DNA from: Neisseria dentiae
GTDB taxonomy: Bacteria; Pseudomonadota; Gammaproteobacteria; Burkholderiales; Neisseriaceae
Direction of reading: 5' to 3'
Assembly: GCF_014055005.1 (NCBI RefSeq)
Contig: NZ_CP059570.1
Location: 2,108,001 to 2,172,000, forward strand
DNA: 64,000 nt
Numbering within the stretch: position 1 is the first letter of the stretch; every line of letters starts with the position of its first letter. Positions 47,236 through 56,180 of the stretch are shown in pieces. The notes beneath the pieces were generated by a model, which ran no database searches, was not told the origin of the DNA, and worked only from the letters and a program-made list of their open reading frames with translations. A program made the position numbers and the translations under genes.

Positions 47236-48774
47236 TTAATGCCCGCCTCCGCCCGAAGAACCGAAGGGTGGCTTGGCAAACCAGATAACTGCAATCATCA
47301 CGATAAACAGCAGGCTGCCCGCCCAGAAAATCTCGTTCGACCCGATGATAAAGCCTTGCTGGGTAATATTTTTGACGATATTGGCCAAGCCTTCTTCCGG
47401 CCGGATGCCTGCCTGCACCATATTTTGTACGGCCTGCTGGGTTGCTGCCGAATAAGGCGTAACCGCTTCGGCAAGCCGGGCATGATGCAGAGCCTCCCTG
47501 CGTTCCCACATGGTTGTTACCACCGATACGCCCACCCCGCCCATAAATACGCGCAGAAAATTCGACAGGCTGCTGGCGGCGGCAACTTGCGCGCCCTGCA
47601 TACGCGACAGGGTAACGGCAGTGAGCGGCAGAAAGAACATGGCCACGCCCAAGCCCTGCCAGAATTGCGGCCAAACCACGTTGGCCATGTCCATACCGGC
47701 ATAAAAATTGGTGCGCCAATGAAAGGTGAAGGCAAAAACCAAAAAACTGGCGGTTACCAGCCAACGCATATCGAGGCGTCCGCCGAATTTGCCGATAACC
47801 GGCGACAGAATAATCGGCAGAATGCCCACCGGTGCGGCCACCAAGCCCGCCCAGGTTGCGGTGTAGCCCAGATTCGACTGCAACACCAGCGGCAGCAGCA
47901 CCAGCGAACCCATATACACCATAAAACCCAGCGATGTGGTAATCACACCCACGGTGAAGTTGCGGTCTTTAAACAGCGACAAATCCACCACGGGGTGTTC
48001 TTCGCCCAGCTCCCACACCACAAAATAGGTCAGGCACACCACCGCCACCACGGCCAAGGCGATGATTTCGCCCGAGGCAAACCAATCCAACTCTTTGCCG
48101 CGGTCAAGCATCATCTGCAAAGCACCCACACCCAACACCATCAGCACTAGGCCGGTATAGTCTATCGGCGTTTTCTTGATTTCGGTTTCGCGGTGGCCGA
48201 GCTGTTTCCACGTTATCCAGGCTGCGGCGATGCCGACGGGGATATTGATAAAGAAAATCCAACCCCAATGCCAGTTGTCGGAAATCCAACCGCCCAAAAT
48301 CGGCCCCAAAACCGGCGCCACCACTACCGTCATCGCCCATAACGCCAGCGCCTGCGTGCGCTTTTCGAGCGGATACGAGGCCATCAGCAGGCTTTGCGAC
48401 AACGGAATCAGCGGCCCCGCCACCAAGCCCTGCAACACCCTGAACAGCACCAGCATCTGCAAGTTCGGCGCGAGGCCGCACAGCCACGAGGTAATCACAA
48501 AGCCGATAACCGCGCCCAAAAACACTTTCACTTCGCCGAAACGGCGCGCCACGAATCCGGTTAACGGCACCGAAACGGCATTGGCCACGGCAAACGCGGT
48601 GATTACCCAAGTGCCCTGCGTGGCGGCCGCGCCCAAATCGCCGGCAATCACCGGCACCACCACATTGGCAATGGTGGTGTCCAGCACTTCCATAAACACG
48701 GCGAGGCTCAGCGCCAGCGTAACCAGCACCAGGCTGGCGCCTTTTAAAGGCGGGTAGGTTTTTGCTTGGTTCAT
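47236..48774 (-). CDS. farB: DHA2-family drug/fatty-acid efflux permease (FarB/EmrB type)
   Basis: Inner-membrane proton antiporter of the major facilitator superfamily with 14 predicted membrane helices and 512 residues. The N-terminal motif LDTTIANVVVPVIAGDLGAA (about 31-50), followed by TQGTWVITAF, is diagnostic of DHA2/EmrB transporters. The C-terminus is a Gly/Ser/His tail. It lies downstream of a membrane-fusion protein gene of the EmrA/FarA type, as in the Neisseria farAB operon that exports long-chain fatty acids with the MtrE outer-membrane channel. The specific substrate is inferred from genus context. Confidence 0.88.
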   Translation of the reverse strand: MNQAKTYPPLKGASLVLVTLALSLAVFMEVLDTTIANVVVPVIAGDLGAAATQGTWVITAFAVANAVSVPLTGFVARRFGEVKVFLGAVIGFVITSWLCGLAPNLQMLVLFRVLQGLVAGPLIPLSQSLLMASYPLEKRTQALALWAMTVVVAPVLGPILGGWISDNWHWGWIFFINIPVGIAAAWITWKQLGHRETEIKKTPIDYTGLVLMVLGVGALQMMLDRGKELDWFASGEIIALAVVAVVCLTYFVVWELGEEHPVVDLSLFKDRNFTVGVITTSLGFMVYMGSLVLLPLVLQSNLGYTATWAGLVAAPVGILPIILSPVIGKFGGRLDMRWLVTASFLVFAFTFHWRTNFYAGMDMANVVWPQFWQGLGVAMFFLPLTAVTLSRMQGAQVAAASSLSNFLRVFMGGVGVSVVTTMWERREALHHARLAEAVTPYSAATQQAVQNMVQAGIRPEEGLANIVKNITQQGFIIGSNEIFWAGSLLFIVMIAVIWFAKPPFGSSGGGGH

Positions 48775-48893
48775 AAGTTTCGATCCGCCCGCTGCCTAAG
48801 CGGCGGTTATGTTTTTCAGACGGCCTCAAGTCGTATGCGGCGTTTTTGTTAAGTCTCGGCCGATTTTATAAAAGCACCGGCCTTGAAGATATT

Positions 48894-48926
48894 GAGGCCG
48901 TCTGAAATAAGGGTTTCAGACGGCCT
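48894..48926 (-). terminator. Inverted DUS pair between farA and farB
   Basis: GAGGCCGTCTGAAA...TTTCAGACGGCCT stem in the 166-base gap between the two genes. It could reduce farB expression relative to farA. Confidence 0.6.
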
Positions 48927-48940
48927 GTTCGTTGCGCCCG

Positions 48941-50110
48941 TTATTTGGCGTATTTCTCAAAAATCTGTTCGATCAACGCATCGGCCGCCGCCCAATCCAC
49001 GATATCGGTTTCGGCCACCACCGCGCTTCTGTCGCCCGCTTCGGCCATGGTTTTGCCGTCGGTGTCGGACGTATCCACTTTAACCGACATCGACAAACCC
49101 ACGCGCAAAGGATATGCGCGCACCTGCTGCTGGTCTAAACTGATACGCACCGGAACGCGCTGCACCACTTTGATCCAGTTGCCGGTGGCGTTTTGCGGCG
49201 GCAACAATGAAAACGCGCTGCCGGTGCCGGCCGACAAACCCATTACCTTGCCGCGGTAAACCACGCGGCTGCCGTATAAATCGGCGGTCATTTCCACCGG
49301 CTGGCCGATGCGCATTTTGCGCAGCTGCACTTCTTTAAAATTCGCGTCCACCCATAGATTGTGCATCGGCACCACCGCCATCATCTGTGCGCCGGGCGCA
49401 ATGCGCTGGCCCACCTGCACATTGCGCTTGGCCACCTGCCCCGCCATCGGCGCGCGGATTTGCGTGCGCTGCAAATTCAGCCAGGCATCTTTGATACGGC
49501 TGACGGCCGTTTGAACGGCAGGCTGCTGGCGCAAGGGGATATTCTTACCCAATGCAGCCTGTGCCGACGTTTCTTCGGCTTCCACCGCCTTCAACGCGGC
49601 CTGCGCCTGCACCACGGCGGCGCGGGCGTGGCTCAATTCTTCGCCCGAAACCGCATCGGTGCCCGCCAAACTTTCACGGCGGCGCAAATCTGCCTGTGCT
49701 TTGGCCAAATCGGCTTTACGCATCAACACCTGCGCTTTGGCCTGCGACGAAACGGCGGTTTGCTGTTTGTTTTGGCGTATGGCTTGGATCAGCTCGTTTT
49801 GGGCGCGGTCGTAGGCAAGCTGGAAATCGCTGTCGTCGAGCGACACCAGCACGTCGCCCCTTTTCACGATGTCGGTGTCGTCCACCAAAACTTTGCGCAC
49901 AGTGCCGGCCACCTGCGGCGTAATCTGCACCAAATGGCCGGCCACATAAGCATCGTCGGTTTCTTCTTCGTGCTGCCAAACCAAAAAATAAACCATGGCG
50001 GTTGCCAGCGCCACCACAATAAAAAACAGCGTAACCAACGTCAGATTACGCTTACGGCGCGACAATTTACGCTTGTTGGGCGCGCCGCCGGTGTTTTGCG
50101 GAGTGTTCAT
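48941..50110 (-). CDS. farA: Membrane fusion protein of efflux system (FarA/EmrA type)
   Basis: Periplasmic adaptor of 389 residues. A short basic cytoplasmic start, one membrane helix (about 25-47), then the biotinyl-lipoyl-like half AGTVRKVLVDDTDIVKRGDV (about 69-88), a long helical hairpin (about 105-205, rich in Ala/Gln/Arg), the second lipoyl half RAPMAGQVAKRNVQVGQRIA (about 218-237) and a beta barrel. Architecture and coupling to a DHA2 permease identify the EmrA/FarA family. The C-terminal about 45 residues extend beyond the barrel with a helical segment. Confidence 0.9.
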   Translation of the reverse strand: MNTPQNTGGAPNKRKLSRRKRNLTLVTLFFIVVALATAMVYFLVWQHEEETDDAYVAGHLVQITPQVAGTVRKVLVDDTDIVKRGDVLVSLDDSDFQLAYDRAQNELIQAIRQNKQQTAVSSQAKAQVLMRKADLAKAQADLRRRESLAGTDAVSGEELSHARAAVVQAQAALKAVEAEETSAQAALGKNIPLRQQPAVQTAVSRIKDAWLNLQRTQIRAPMAGQVAKRNVQVGQRIAPGAQMMAVVPMHNLWVDANFKEVQLRKMRIGQPVEMTADLYGSRVVYRGKVMGLSAGTGSAFSLLPPQNATGNWIKVVQRVPVRISLDQQQVRAYPLRVGLSMSVKVDTSDTDGKTMAEAGDRSAVVAETDIVDWAAADALIEQIFEKYAK

Positions 50111-50321
50111 CTATACCCGTATCCGGTTCCGCCCCGATGCCGCCGAATATTCCGCACCCGGCCGAAGGCCGTCTGAAACATACGCATCGGAGCTTGTATC
50201 ATATTGAAGTTATTGATTTTTCAGGAAACCAACCGCTAAAAAACATCCTGAAAAAACGTTGGTATTTTATCGCCTCTGCCGTTATTCAGGCAAGTTATAG
50301 TATGCGGGCGCACCGCATCTT

Positions 50322-50696
50322 TCACGCGCGCACAAACGGTGCACCCAAAACATCCAGCAACACTGAAACATGCGAACGTTCGGGATTTTTCACCGCCGTT
50401 AAGAGCACCACGCCGCCTTCTTGCGCCCACGCTTTCAGACGGCCTGCCGCCTGCTGCTGTTCGCTGCCCTGCAATTCTTCCTGATAACGGGCGGCAAATG
50501 CGTCGAACCGTTGTTCGGGATTTTCGTGATACCAGCGGCGCAGTTCTGCGCTGGGCGCCAAAGTTTTCAACCACTGCACCCCGGCCATTTTTTCTTTGGG
50601 TACGCCGCGCGGGTAAAGGCGGTCAACCAACACCGCCGTTTCCGTGCCCGCCGCATCGGTTTGGTAATCGTAAATACGTTGTACGGTTATGTTCAT
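50322..50696 (-). CDS. DUF488 family protein
   Basis: The 124-residue product starts at the ATG at 50696 (MNITVQRIYDYQ); the frame is open further upstream through bioD but that part is shadow. The family signature VLVDRLYPRGVPKEKM (about 24-39) is followed by WYHENPEQRFDAFAARYQEE (about 57-76) and VVLLTAVKNPERSHVSVL near 98-115. DUF488 proteins are small cytoplasmic proteins of unknown biochemical role. It lies 15 bases downstream of bioD with a DUS in the gap. Confidence 0.88.
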   Translation of the reverse strand: MNITVQRIYDYQTDAAGTETAVLVDRLYPRGVPKEKMAGVQWLKTLAPSAELRRWYHENPEQRFDAFAARYQEELQGSEQQQAAGRLKAWAQEGGVVLLTAVKNPERSHVSVLLDVLGAPFVRA

Positions 50697-50710
50697 TTTC
50701 AGACGGCCTC

Positions 50711-51427
50711 TCACCGGGCAAACCCGTTTAATCCATCCGCCGCATATGCCGGTGCCGACAATAAAGCCGACACGTCCACATAAGCAGCGGCTTCTGCCGC
50801 ACACGCCTGCGGCAGAAACGGCATCACACCGAGCAGCGGCGCGGGAATACGCGCCTGCAAAGCAGCCAGGTAGTCTGCAAAACGGTGGGGTTGTGCGCTC
50901 AAACAGTTTGCCACCCACCCCGCCAGCGGCAAACCTGCCTGCCGCACGGCCTGCGCAGTTAGCAGGGCGTGATTGATGCAACCGAGCTTCAAACCCACCA
51001 CCAATATCACGGCCAGCCGCTCTGCCGCCACCCAATCGGCAAAATCGGTTTGCCCGCACAACGGAGTCAGCCAGCCGCCCGCGCCTTCCACCAACACGAA
51101 ATCACCATGTTTTTTGATTTCGGCCAACCCGCGACCCAATGCCGCCGTTTCAATAAGCGTGCCGCTATCGGCGGCGGCCAGATGCGGTGCGGTGGCTTCG
51201 GCAAAGGTGTAAATATTGTGCAGGGTATAAGGCAGGCACACGGCGGATGCAGCCTGCAAAGCGGCTACATCGGTGTTGATGCCGGAACCATCCTCCCCCG
51301 AAGCCACGGGCTTGAAACCGATGCTGCGCCGCCCCGCCCGTGCTGCGGCTTGCAGCATCGCGGCGGTACAAAATGTTTTGCCTGCTTCAGTGTCGGTGCC
51401 GGTAACGAAATAAACTTGCTGCTGCAT
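50711..51427 (-). CDS. bioD: Dethiobiotin synthetase
   Basis: ATP-dependent carboxylation of 7,8-diaminopelargonic acid to dethiobiotin, the penultimate step of biotin synthesis. The 238-residue protein has P-loop GTDTEAGKTFCTAAML (about 10-25), GFKPVASG (about 37-44), the EGAGGWLTPL substrate loop (about 116-125) and GCINHALLTAQ. No other bio gene is in view. The DUF488 gene follows and may be co-transcribed. Confidence 0.95.
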   Translation of the reverse strand: MQQQVYFVTGTDTEAGKTFCTAAMLQAAARAGRRSIGFKPVASGEDGSGINTDVAALQAASAVCLPYTLHNIYTFAEATAPHLAAADSGTLIETAALGRGLAEIKKHGDFVLVEGAGGWLTPLCGQTDFADWVAAERLAVILVVGLKLGCINHALLTAQAVRQAGLPLAGWVANCLSAQPHRFADYLAALQARIPAPLLGVMPFLPQACAAEAAAYVDVSALLSAPAYAADGLNGFAR

Positions 51428-51708
51428 GGTTTCAGACGGCCTTTGCTTGATTGCGGAAGGTGATTATAGTCAAACTGCTTACTTAGCAACAGTTCCGTCA
51501 GGCTCGGGCCAAACCCGATTATGGTGCGCATGCTTTTTCTTAAGTTGAAACCTTTGCAAAAAAACCAATTCAACCCTGAATGTGATGGCAAGCCCGTTTC
51601 AAGGCAGCAATCCGGCAACCCGATTTCGTTTTGATCCCGATTTCGTTTTGATTAAGAATAAAAACGGCCCGAACCAATGTTCGGGCCGTCTGAAAAATAC
51701 TCTGCGGT
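51428..51708. repeat. Decayed repeats between bioD and the alanine symporter gene
   Basis: No gene is seen. It contains a DUS at about 51431-51442 and a degenerate copy of the REP-like motif (CCGTCAGGCTCGGGCCAAACCCG, 51496 on) with the same TTACTTAGCAACAG flank as the copy at 13314. It also has a GAAACCTTTGCAAAA IS-end motif near 51547 and a DUS variant at about 51684. Confidence 0.6.
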
Positions 51709-53085
51709 TTAAGGCAGCTCGCCGCTCTTGCGTTTGGCTTTGAAATCTTTGGTTTCTTTCACAATCACGCCGGAAAGCAGAACCAAAGCAATCAAGTTCG
51801 GAATAGCCATCAAACCGTTGAAGGTGTCGGCAGCCAGCCATACCAAATCCAAGCTGACCACGGTGCCGAGCATTACAGAGGCCACATAAACCACGCGGTA
51901 AATATTGGCAAAACCGTCGCCGAACACATAAGCCGCGCATTTTTCACCGTAGTAGCACCAACCCAAAATGGTTGAATAAGCAAAGAACATCAGGCCGATG
52001 GTTACCACCCAACCGCCGGGGCCGGGCAACAGGCGGTCGAAAGTGGCGGTAGTGAGTGCCGCGCCGGTGATTTCAGGCTTCACAAACTCACCGCCCGCAC
52101 CGAGCAAACCCATCACCAACACGATGCCGGTAATCGAACACACGATGATGGTATCGAGGAAAGTACCGGTCATCGACACCAGTGCCTGACGCACGGGGTG
52201 GTCGGTTTTGGCAGCCGCCGCCGCAATCGGTGCAGAACCCATACCGGCTTCGTTGGAAAATACGCCGCGCGCCACGCCGTAGCGGATAACGCTGCCGATT
52301 GCACCGCCCGCAACCGCTTGGCCGGTAAAGGCATCGGTGAGAATCAGTTTCAAGGCGGGCACCACCAAATCAAGGTTGGCCAAAATAATCACCAAACCGC
52401 CCGCCACATAAAACACGGCCATCAGCGGCACAATCAGCGAAGAGGCTTTGGCGATGCTGCGGATACCGCCCAACACCACGATGGCCGTTAACACGGTTAG
52501 TGCCACGCCGGTGTAAACGGTGTCGATATTGAAGCTGGCATGAACGGCCTGCGCCACAGAGTTAGACTGCACCGAGCTGCCGATGCCAAACGAGGCTATC
52601 GTGCCGAATAAGGCAAACGCATAGGCCAGCCATTTCCAGTTGCTGCCCAAGCCGCGTTCGATGTAATACATCGGGCCGCCCGACATTTCGCCTTTTTTGT
52701 TGACCACGCGGTATTTCACCGCCAACACGCCCTCGCCGTATTTGGTGGCCATACCGAAAATGGCGGTAATCCACATCCAAAACACCGCACCGGGGCCGCC
52801 CGCCACCACGGCGGTGGCCACGCCGGCGATATTGCCCGTGCCGATAGTGGCCGACAGCGCGGTCATCAATGCGCCGAAATGCGAAATATCGCCGTCGTGG
52901 TCGCTGCCGTCACCTTTTTTATGATGCGGCATAAAAGCCTGTTTGAGCGCATAGCCCAACATACTGAATTGCAAACCCTTGAGCAGCACGGTGAGCAGCA
53001 CACCGGTGCCGACGAGGAACACCAGCATCACCGGCCCCCAAACCCAGCCGCCTACGGTATCGAAAAAATTATGCAAGGCTTCCAT
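51709..53085 (-). CDS. Sodium:alanine symporter family protein (AGCS)
   Basis: Inner-membrane sodium-coupled transporter of alanine or glycine, 458 residues with about ten to eleven membrane helices. I chose ATG 53085 because an AGGAG site lies 5 bases upstream; the frame continues upstream without support. The family blocks are present: ISHFGALMTALSATIGTGNI (about 70-89), a GGPGAVFWMWITAIFGMATKY block (about 97-117) and KGEMSGGPMYYIERGLG (about 129-145). Near 285 is GVARGVFSNEAGMGSAPIAA. It is monocistronic. Confidence 0.94.
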   Translation of the reverse strand: MEALHNFFDTVGGWVWGPVMLVFLVGTGVLLTVLLKGLQFSMLGYALKQAFMPHHKKGDGSDHDGDISHFGALMTALSATIGTGNIAGVATAVVAGGPGAVFWMWITAIFGMATKYGEGVLAVKYRVVNKKGEMSGGPMYYIERGLGSNWKWLAYAFALFGTIASFGIGSSVQSNSVAQAVHASFNIDTVYTGVALTVLTAIVVLGGIRSIAKASSLIVPLMAVFYVAGGLVIILANLDLVVPALKLILTDAFTGQAVAGGAIGSVIRYGVARGVFSNEAGMGSAPIAAAAAKTDHPVRQALVSMTGTFLDTIIVCSITGIVLVMGLLGAGGEFVKPEITGAALTTATFDRLLPGPGGWVVTIGLMFFAYSTILGWCYYGEKCAAYVFGDGFANIYRVVYVASVMLGTVVSLDLVWLAADTFNGLMAIPNLIALVLLSGVIVKETKDFKAKRKSGELP

Positions 53086-53190
53086 GTTAACTCCTGATTG
53101 TTGACATTTTGTTCTGATGTTCGGCATTTCAGCACAAGGCGTAAAGAATTGCAAGCAGGGGTTAAACCGCTTCAACGCCCCATTTACACC

Positions 53191-53222
53191 GAGGCCGTCT
53201 GAAAAATATTCAGACGGCCTCA
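53191..53222 (-). terminator. Inverted DUS pair downstream of apaG
   Basis: GAGGCCGTCTGAAAAATATT paired with its CAGACGGCCTC arm. It lies 34 bases beyond the apaG stop codon on the minus strand and 105 bases upstream of the AGCS start. Confidence 0.8.
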
Positions 53223-53255
53223 AATGCAAACAAACGGTATCAGGCAGGCAAACGG

Positions 53256-53624
53256 TTAATGCACCACCACGTCCGCCCTTAAATCAAACTTGGGAATCGG
53301 CACCGAAAACCGTTCGCCGTAACTGTCTTCAAACTCATAACTGCCTTCCATGCAGCCCCACGGCGTGTTGAGATGCGCGCCGCTGCTGTAATAATAATCT
53401 TCGCCGGGATACAGCACGGGCTGCTCACCCACCACGCCCACGCCCGACACTTTTTCCACTTCGCCGTGCGCATCGGTAATCCGCCAATGGCGGTTGCGCA
53501 AGGTAATCACTTCATCGCTGTTGTTGCGGATGGTAATGTCGTAACTGAACACATATTTATCTTTGGCGATATTGCTTTGTTCCGCCGAAAAACTCGGCTC
53601 TACGATAATTTCGATTTCGTTCAT
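53256..53624 (-). CDS. apaG: ApaG domain protein
   Basis: Small Fn3-like protein of 122 residues. ApaG proteins have been linked to divalent-cation efflux and Ap4A metabolism, but their biochemical role is not settled. The family signature HWRITDAHGEVEKVSGVGVV (about 46-65), followed by GEQPVLYPGEDYYYSSG and GCMEGSYEFED, is complete. The start at 53624 (MNEIEIIVEP) matches family length; the longer frame upstream runs through a repeat element. Confidence 0.94.
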   Translation of the reverse strand: MNEIEIIVEPSFSAEQSNIAKDKYVFSYDITIRNNSDEVITLRNRHWRITDAHGEVEKVSGVGVVGEQPVLYPGEDYYYSSGAHLNTPWGCMEGSYEFEDSYGERFSVPIPKFDLRADVVVH

Positions 53625-53660
53625 AATGCAACTTTCCGTATGGTTACGTTCAGACGGCCT

Positions 53661-53821
53661 GAGACCTTTGCGAAACCGGCAGATGCGGATACAGTTTAAG
53701 GCGTAGCAGCGCAATGAGCGCAGGCATAACATAAAGTTAGGCAAGCGGGCAGGCAGCGCCCTAAAGGGCATAACCGCACAACGCAGAAATGCGCCGCAGA
53801 TGGCGGTTTTGCAAAGGTCTC
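53661..53821. mobile_element. 161-base MITE with IS5/IS1106-type ends
   Basis: GAGACCTTTGCGAAACCG at 53661-53678 and CGGTTTTGCAAAGGTCTC at 53804-53821 are inverted repeats of 18 bases with one mismatch. The interior contains AGCGCAATGAGCGCAGGCAT and AGGCAGCGCCCTAAAGGGCA and no gene. The left edge abuts a DUS (TTCAGACGGCCT). Termini like these recur singly at many places in this window. Confidence 0.75.
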
Positions 53822-53838
53822 GGCCTATATTTTTTGTG

Positions 53839-54327
53839 TTACCGCACCCATGCGGCAATATGTAGCACCACCAAGGTAAAACCGGCGGCAACCGCATCGT
53901 CGAGCATAATGCCCAAACCGCCGTGCACGCGCTTATCCAACCACTTTATCGGCCAGGGCTTGAGCGCATCAAATAGGCGGAACACGGCAAACGCAGCCAG
54001 CCACCACGTCCAATGAAACGGCACAAATGCAAGCACCAGCAGCATGGCAACGATTTCGTCCCACACAATGCCGCCGTAATCCTGAATACCGAGTTCGCGC
54101 TCGGTATGGCTGCAAATCCGTATGCCCCACACAAAAAGGATAACGCACAACGCAGCCAACCACCAGCCCGTGATGCCGATTAAATACAAAACAAACGCCA
54201 TCGGCAGCGCAGGCAGCGTGCCGAACGTGCCCGGAGCCACCGGAGCCAAACCGCTGCCGAAACCGAAACCGAGCAAACACAACGGCCGCGATTTCAGCCA
54301 TGAAAAAGTAGGTTTGAAATCACTCAA
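53839..54327 (-). CDS. pgpA: Phosphatidylglycerophosphatase A
   Basis: Dephosphorylates phosphatidylglycerol phosphate at the inner membrane. It has 162 residues and about four membrane helices. The family motifs are GFGSGLAPVAPGTFGTLPAL (about 21-40), DYGGIVWDEIVAML (about 83-96) with putative metal-binding Asp and Glu, and FRLFDALKPWPIKWLD (about 114-129), then GGLGIMLDDAVAA. It overlaps the 3' end of thiL by 8 bases, an operon arrangement seen in many proteobacteria. Confidence 0.95.
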   Translation of the reverse strand: MSDFKPTFSWLKSRPLCLLGFGFGSGLAPVAPGTFGTLPALPMAFVLYLIGITGWWLAALCVILFVWGIRICSHTERELGIQDYGGIVWDEIVAMLLVLAFVPFHWTWWLAAFAVFRLFDALKPWPIKWLDKRVHGGLGIMLDDAVAAGFTLVVLHIAAWVR

Positions 54328-55282
54328 AATGATCGAATCCTAAAGAAGCCAACACAACCGGCCTGCCGGCAGCATCTGAGATATTCAGACGGCCGCAACC
54401 TTCCGTTATTCTGCCGATACGCGTTACCGGCGTACCGCTTGCCCTGCCGGCTTCAAGCACGGCAGCGCGGCACGATTGGGGGGCGGTAAACACCAGCTCA
54501 TAATCGTCCCCTCCCGCCAACACGCAGCCGTATAAAGCCGTTTTATCCAAGTTATCGCGCAACTGCGGCAAGGTGGGTACTTCTTCGGCAAAAATCTCTG
54601 CGTCCACACCCGAGGCCTGCAAAATATGCCCCAAATCTTGCGCCAAGCCGTCTGAAATATCTTGTGCCGCCCGGGCAAACGGCAGCAGAGCCTGCCCCAA
54701 AGCCACTCTCGGCTCCGGTCTCAGCCTCACCCGTTCGCATAAATCAAAAACCGAGTCGGGCAAAGCAAACGTTTGCCAATGATGGTGCAATGCGGCGGCA
54801 GCCAAACCCAACCGCCCCGACACCCACACATCATCGCCTATTTGTGCGGCATCCCGCCGCAATGCCCTACCCTGCGGCAGCTCGCCGACAATTGTAACAT
54901 TAAATGCCAAATCACCCTTGGTGGTGTCGCCGCCGATCAGCGTTACGCCGAAACGCCGCGCCAGCGCAAACAAACTGTCGCAGAATTCGGCCAACCAGCT
55001 TTCCTGCAATTGCGGCAGCCCGGCACTCAACAACGCCCAGCGCGGAGCCGCACCCATCGCCGCCATATCCGAAATATTCACCGCCAGCACCTTATATGCC
55101 AAATCAGCAGGCGCAACATTTTCAAAGAAATGCCTGTTTTTCAGCAACATATCGCTACTGAAACATAAATCATACCCTGCACGCGGGCGGACAACGGCCG
55201 CGTCGTCGCCTATACCGAGCAATACGTCTGCATCGGTTTGCGCACGGTATAAATAGCGGCGGATAAAATCAAATTCTTTCAT
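54320..55282 (-). CDS. thiL: Thiamine-monophosphate kinase
   Basis: ATP-dependent phosphorylation of thiamine monophosphate to the active cofactor thiamine pyrophosphate. It has 320 residues. Motifs are MKEFDFIRRYL at the start, GIGDDAAVVRP (about 22-32), AVNISDMAAMGAAPRWALLS (about 67-86), GGDTTKGD (about 116-123), and AQDISDGLAQDLGHIL (about 209-224). It is translationally coupled to pgpA through an 8-base overlap. Confidence 0.95.
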   Translation of the reverse strand: MKEFDFIRRYLYRAQTDADVLLGIGDDAAVVRPRAGYDLCFSSDMLLKNRHFFENVAPADLAYKVLAVNISDMAAMGAAPRWALLSAGLPQLQESWLAEFCDSLFALARRFGVTLIGGDTTKGDLAFNVTIVGELPQGRALRRDAAQIGDDVWVSGRLGLAAAALHHHWQTFALPDSVFDLCERVRLRPEPRVALGQALLPFARAAQDISDGLAQDLGHILQASGVDAEIFAEEVPTLPQLRDNLDKTALYGCVLAGGDDYELVFTAPQSCRAAVLEAGRASGTPVTRIGRITEGCGRLNISDAAGRPVVLASLGFDHFE

Positions 55283-55397
55283 AAGATCAGGCCGTCTGAA
55301 AAACAGATTATTTCTTCGAAAATCACAACCGTTAATACCGGTTCGGTTAATGATTATAAACCGTTTCCAAACAAGCTATACCACACCTTTCAAAACA

Positions 55398-55419
55398 AAA
55401 CCCCGCCGAAGCGGGGTTT
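55398..55419 (-). terminator. Intrinsic terminator of rmpM
   Basis: AAACCCCGC (55398-55406) and GCGGGGTTT (55411-55419) form a perfect stem with a CGAA-type loop; on the minus strand it is followed by TGTTTTG. It lies 21 bases beyond the rmpM stop codon and is one of few terminators here not built from DUS. Confidence 0.85.
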
Positions 55420-55439
55420 GCTCTCCAACCTTAGGTTGA

Positions 55440-56180
55440 TTAAGGACGGGTGTAACCGTGGTAGTTGGAAGCGGGGCCGGGAATCCAACCTTCTTCAGTA
55501 GCAGGACGCTCGCCCTCAACTTGGCCGGGAGCAACCTGTTTGGTTACCAAAGTGCGGATCTTAACATCTACACGGCGGTCGGGTTCGATACAAGCGATCA
55601 GAGCAGCGCGTTTCTTAGCTTTAGAAACTTTTTTGCCCAAGTTGGCAACTTCAGCTTCGCAAGAAGCGGTCATGCGCGCTTGAGATTCGCCCAAACCAAC
55701 GGCAGAAATCTTGTTGGAAGCAACGCCTTGGCCAACCAAGTAGTTGGCAACAACATTAGCGCGACGCTCAGACAGGGCTTGGTTGTATTGCTCGGAACCC
55801 ATGAAGTCGGTGTGACCTTCAACGCGAACGGCTTCAACATTGGTGTTGCTCAAACGTTGTGCCAAAGCGTTCAGGGTTTCGGTGGCTTCGGGGCGCAGGT
55901 TGTCTTTATCGAAACCGAACAGAGTGTTGGCAGACAGAGAAACGGTTTCATCGGCGTATTGGGGAGCGGTAGCTACAGGAGTAGCGTCGCCACACTCGAT
56001 ACGGCCTTGGGTTTCTTTATCAAAATAGGTATTTTTCCAGCACTCGCCGTAGTTGTTGCGTACTACGGTTTGTTCGCGGTCAACGGTGTAACCGTGTTTG
56101 GTATGCGCCTCGCTGGCCATTGCGGTACCTGAAGCAACCAAGGCAACAAACAAGGCGCTTAATTTCAGCTGTTTGGTCAT
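55440..56180 (-). CDS. rmpM: Class 4 outer membrane protein RmpM (OmpA-like)
   Basis: Periplasmic-facing OmpA-family protein that stabilises porin and TonB-dependent receptor oligomers and binds peptidoglycan. It has 246 residues and a signal peptide MTKQLKLSALFVALVASGTA ending AMA (about 22). A short N-terminal region carries GECWKNTYFDKETQGRIECG with a Cys pair. The OmpA_C domain (about 85-215) contains FGFDKDNLRPEA, VEGHTDFMGSEQYNQALSERR (peptidoglycan-binding signature) and PDRRVDVKI. The extended C-terminus (about 220-246) is Pro/Gly-rich. A GAGGGA ribosome-binding site precedes the ATG. Confidence 0.95.
   Translation of the reverse strand: MTKQLKLSALFVALVASGTAMASEAHTKHGYTVDREQTVVRNNYGECWKNTYFDKETQGRIECGDATPVATAPQYADETVSLSANTLFGFDKDNLRPEATETLNALAQRLSNTNVEAVRVEGHTDFMGSEQYNQALSERRANVVANYLVGQGVASNKISAVGLGESQARMTASCEAEVANLGKKVSKAKKRAALIACIEPDRRVDVKIRTLVTKQVAPGQVEGERPATEEGWIPGPASNYHGYTRP

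Noticed and set aside
50697..51059. Long upstream extension of the DUF488 reading frame through bioD
   Set aside because: bioD has clear motifs in its own frame; the extension has none, and an ATG with family-like N-terminus is at 50696.
53086..53229. N-terminal extension of the alanine symporter to 53229
   Set aside because: It runs through a DUS hairpin, and the ATG at 53085 has an AGGAG ribosome-binding site and fits the family start.
53625..53897. N-terminal extension of apaG through 53897
   Set aside because: It reads through the 161-base MITE; ApaG proteins begin near MNEIEI.
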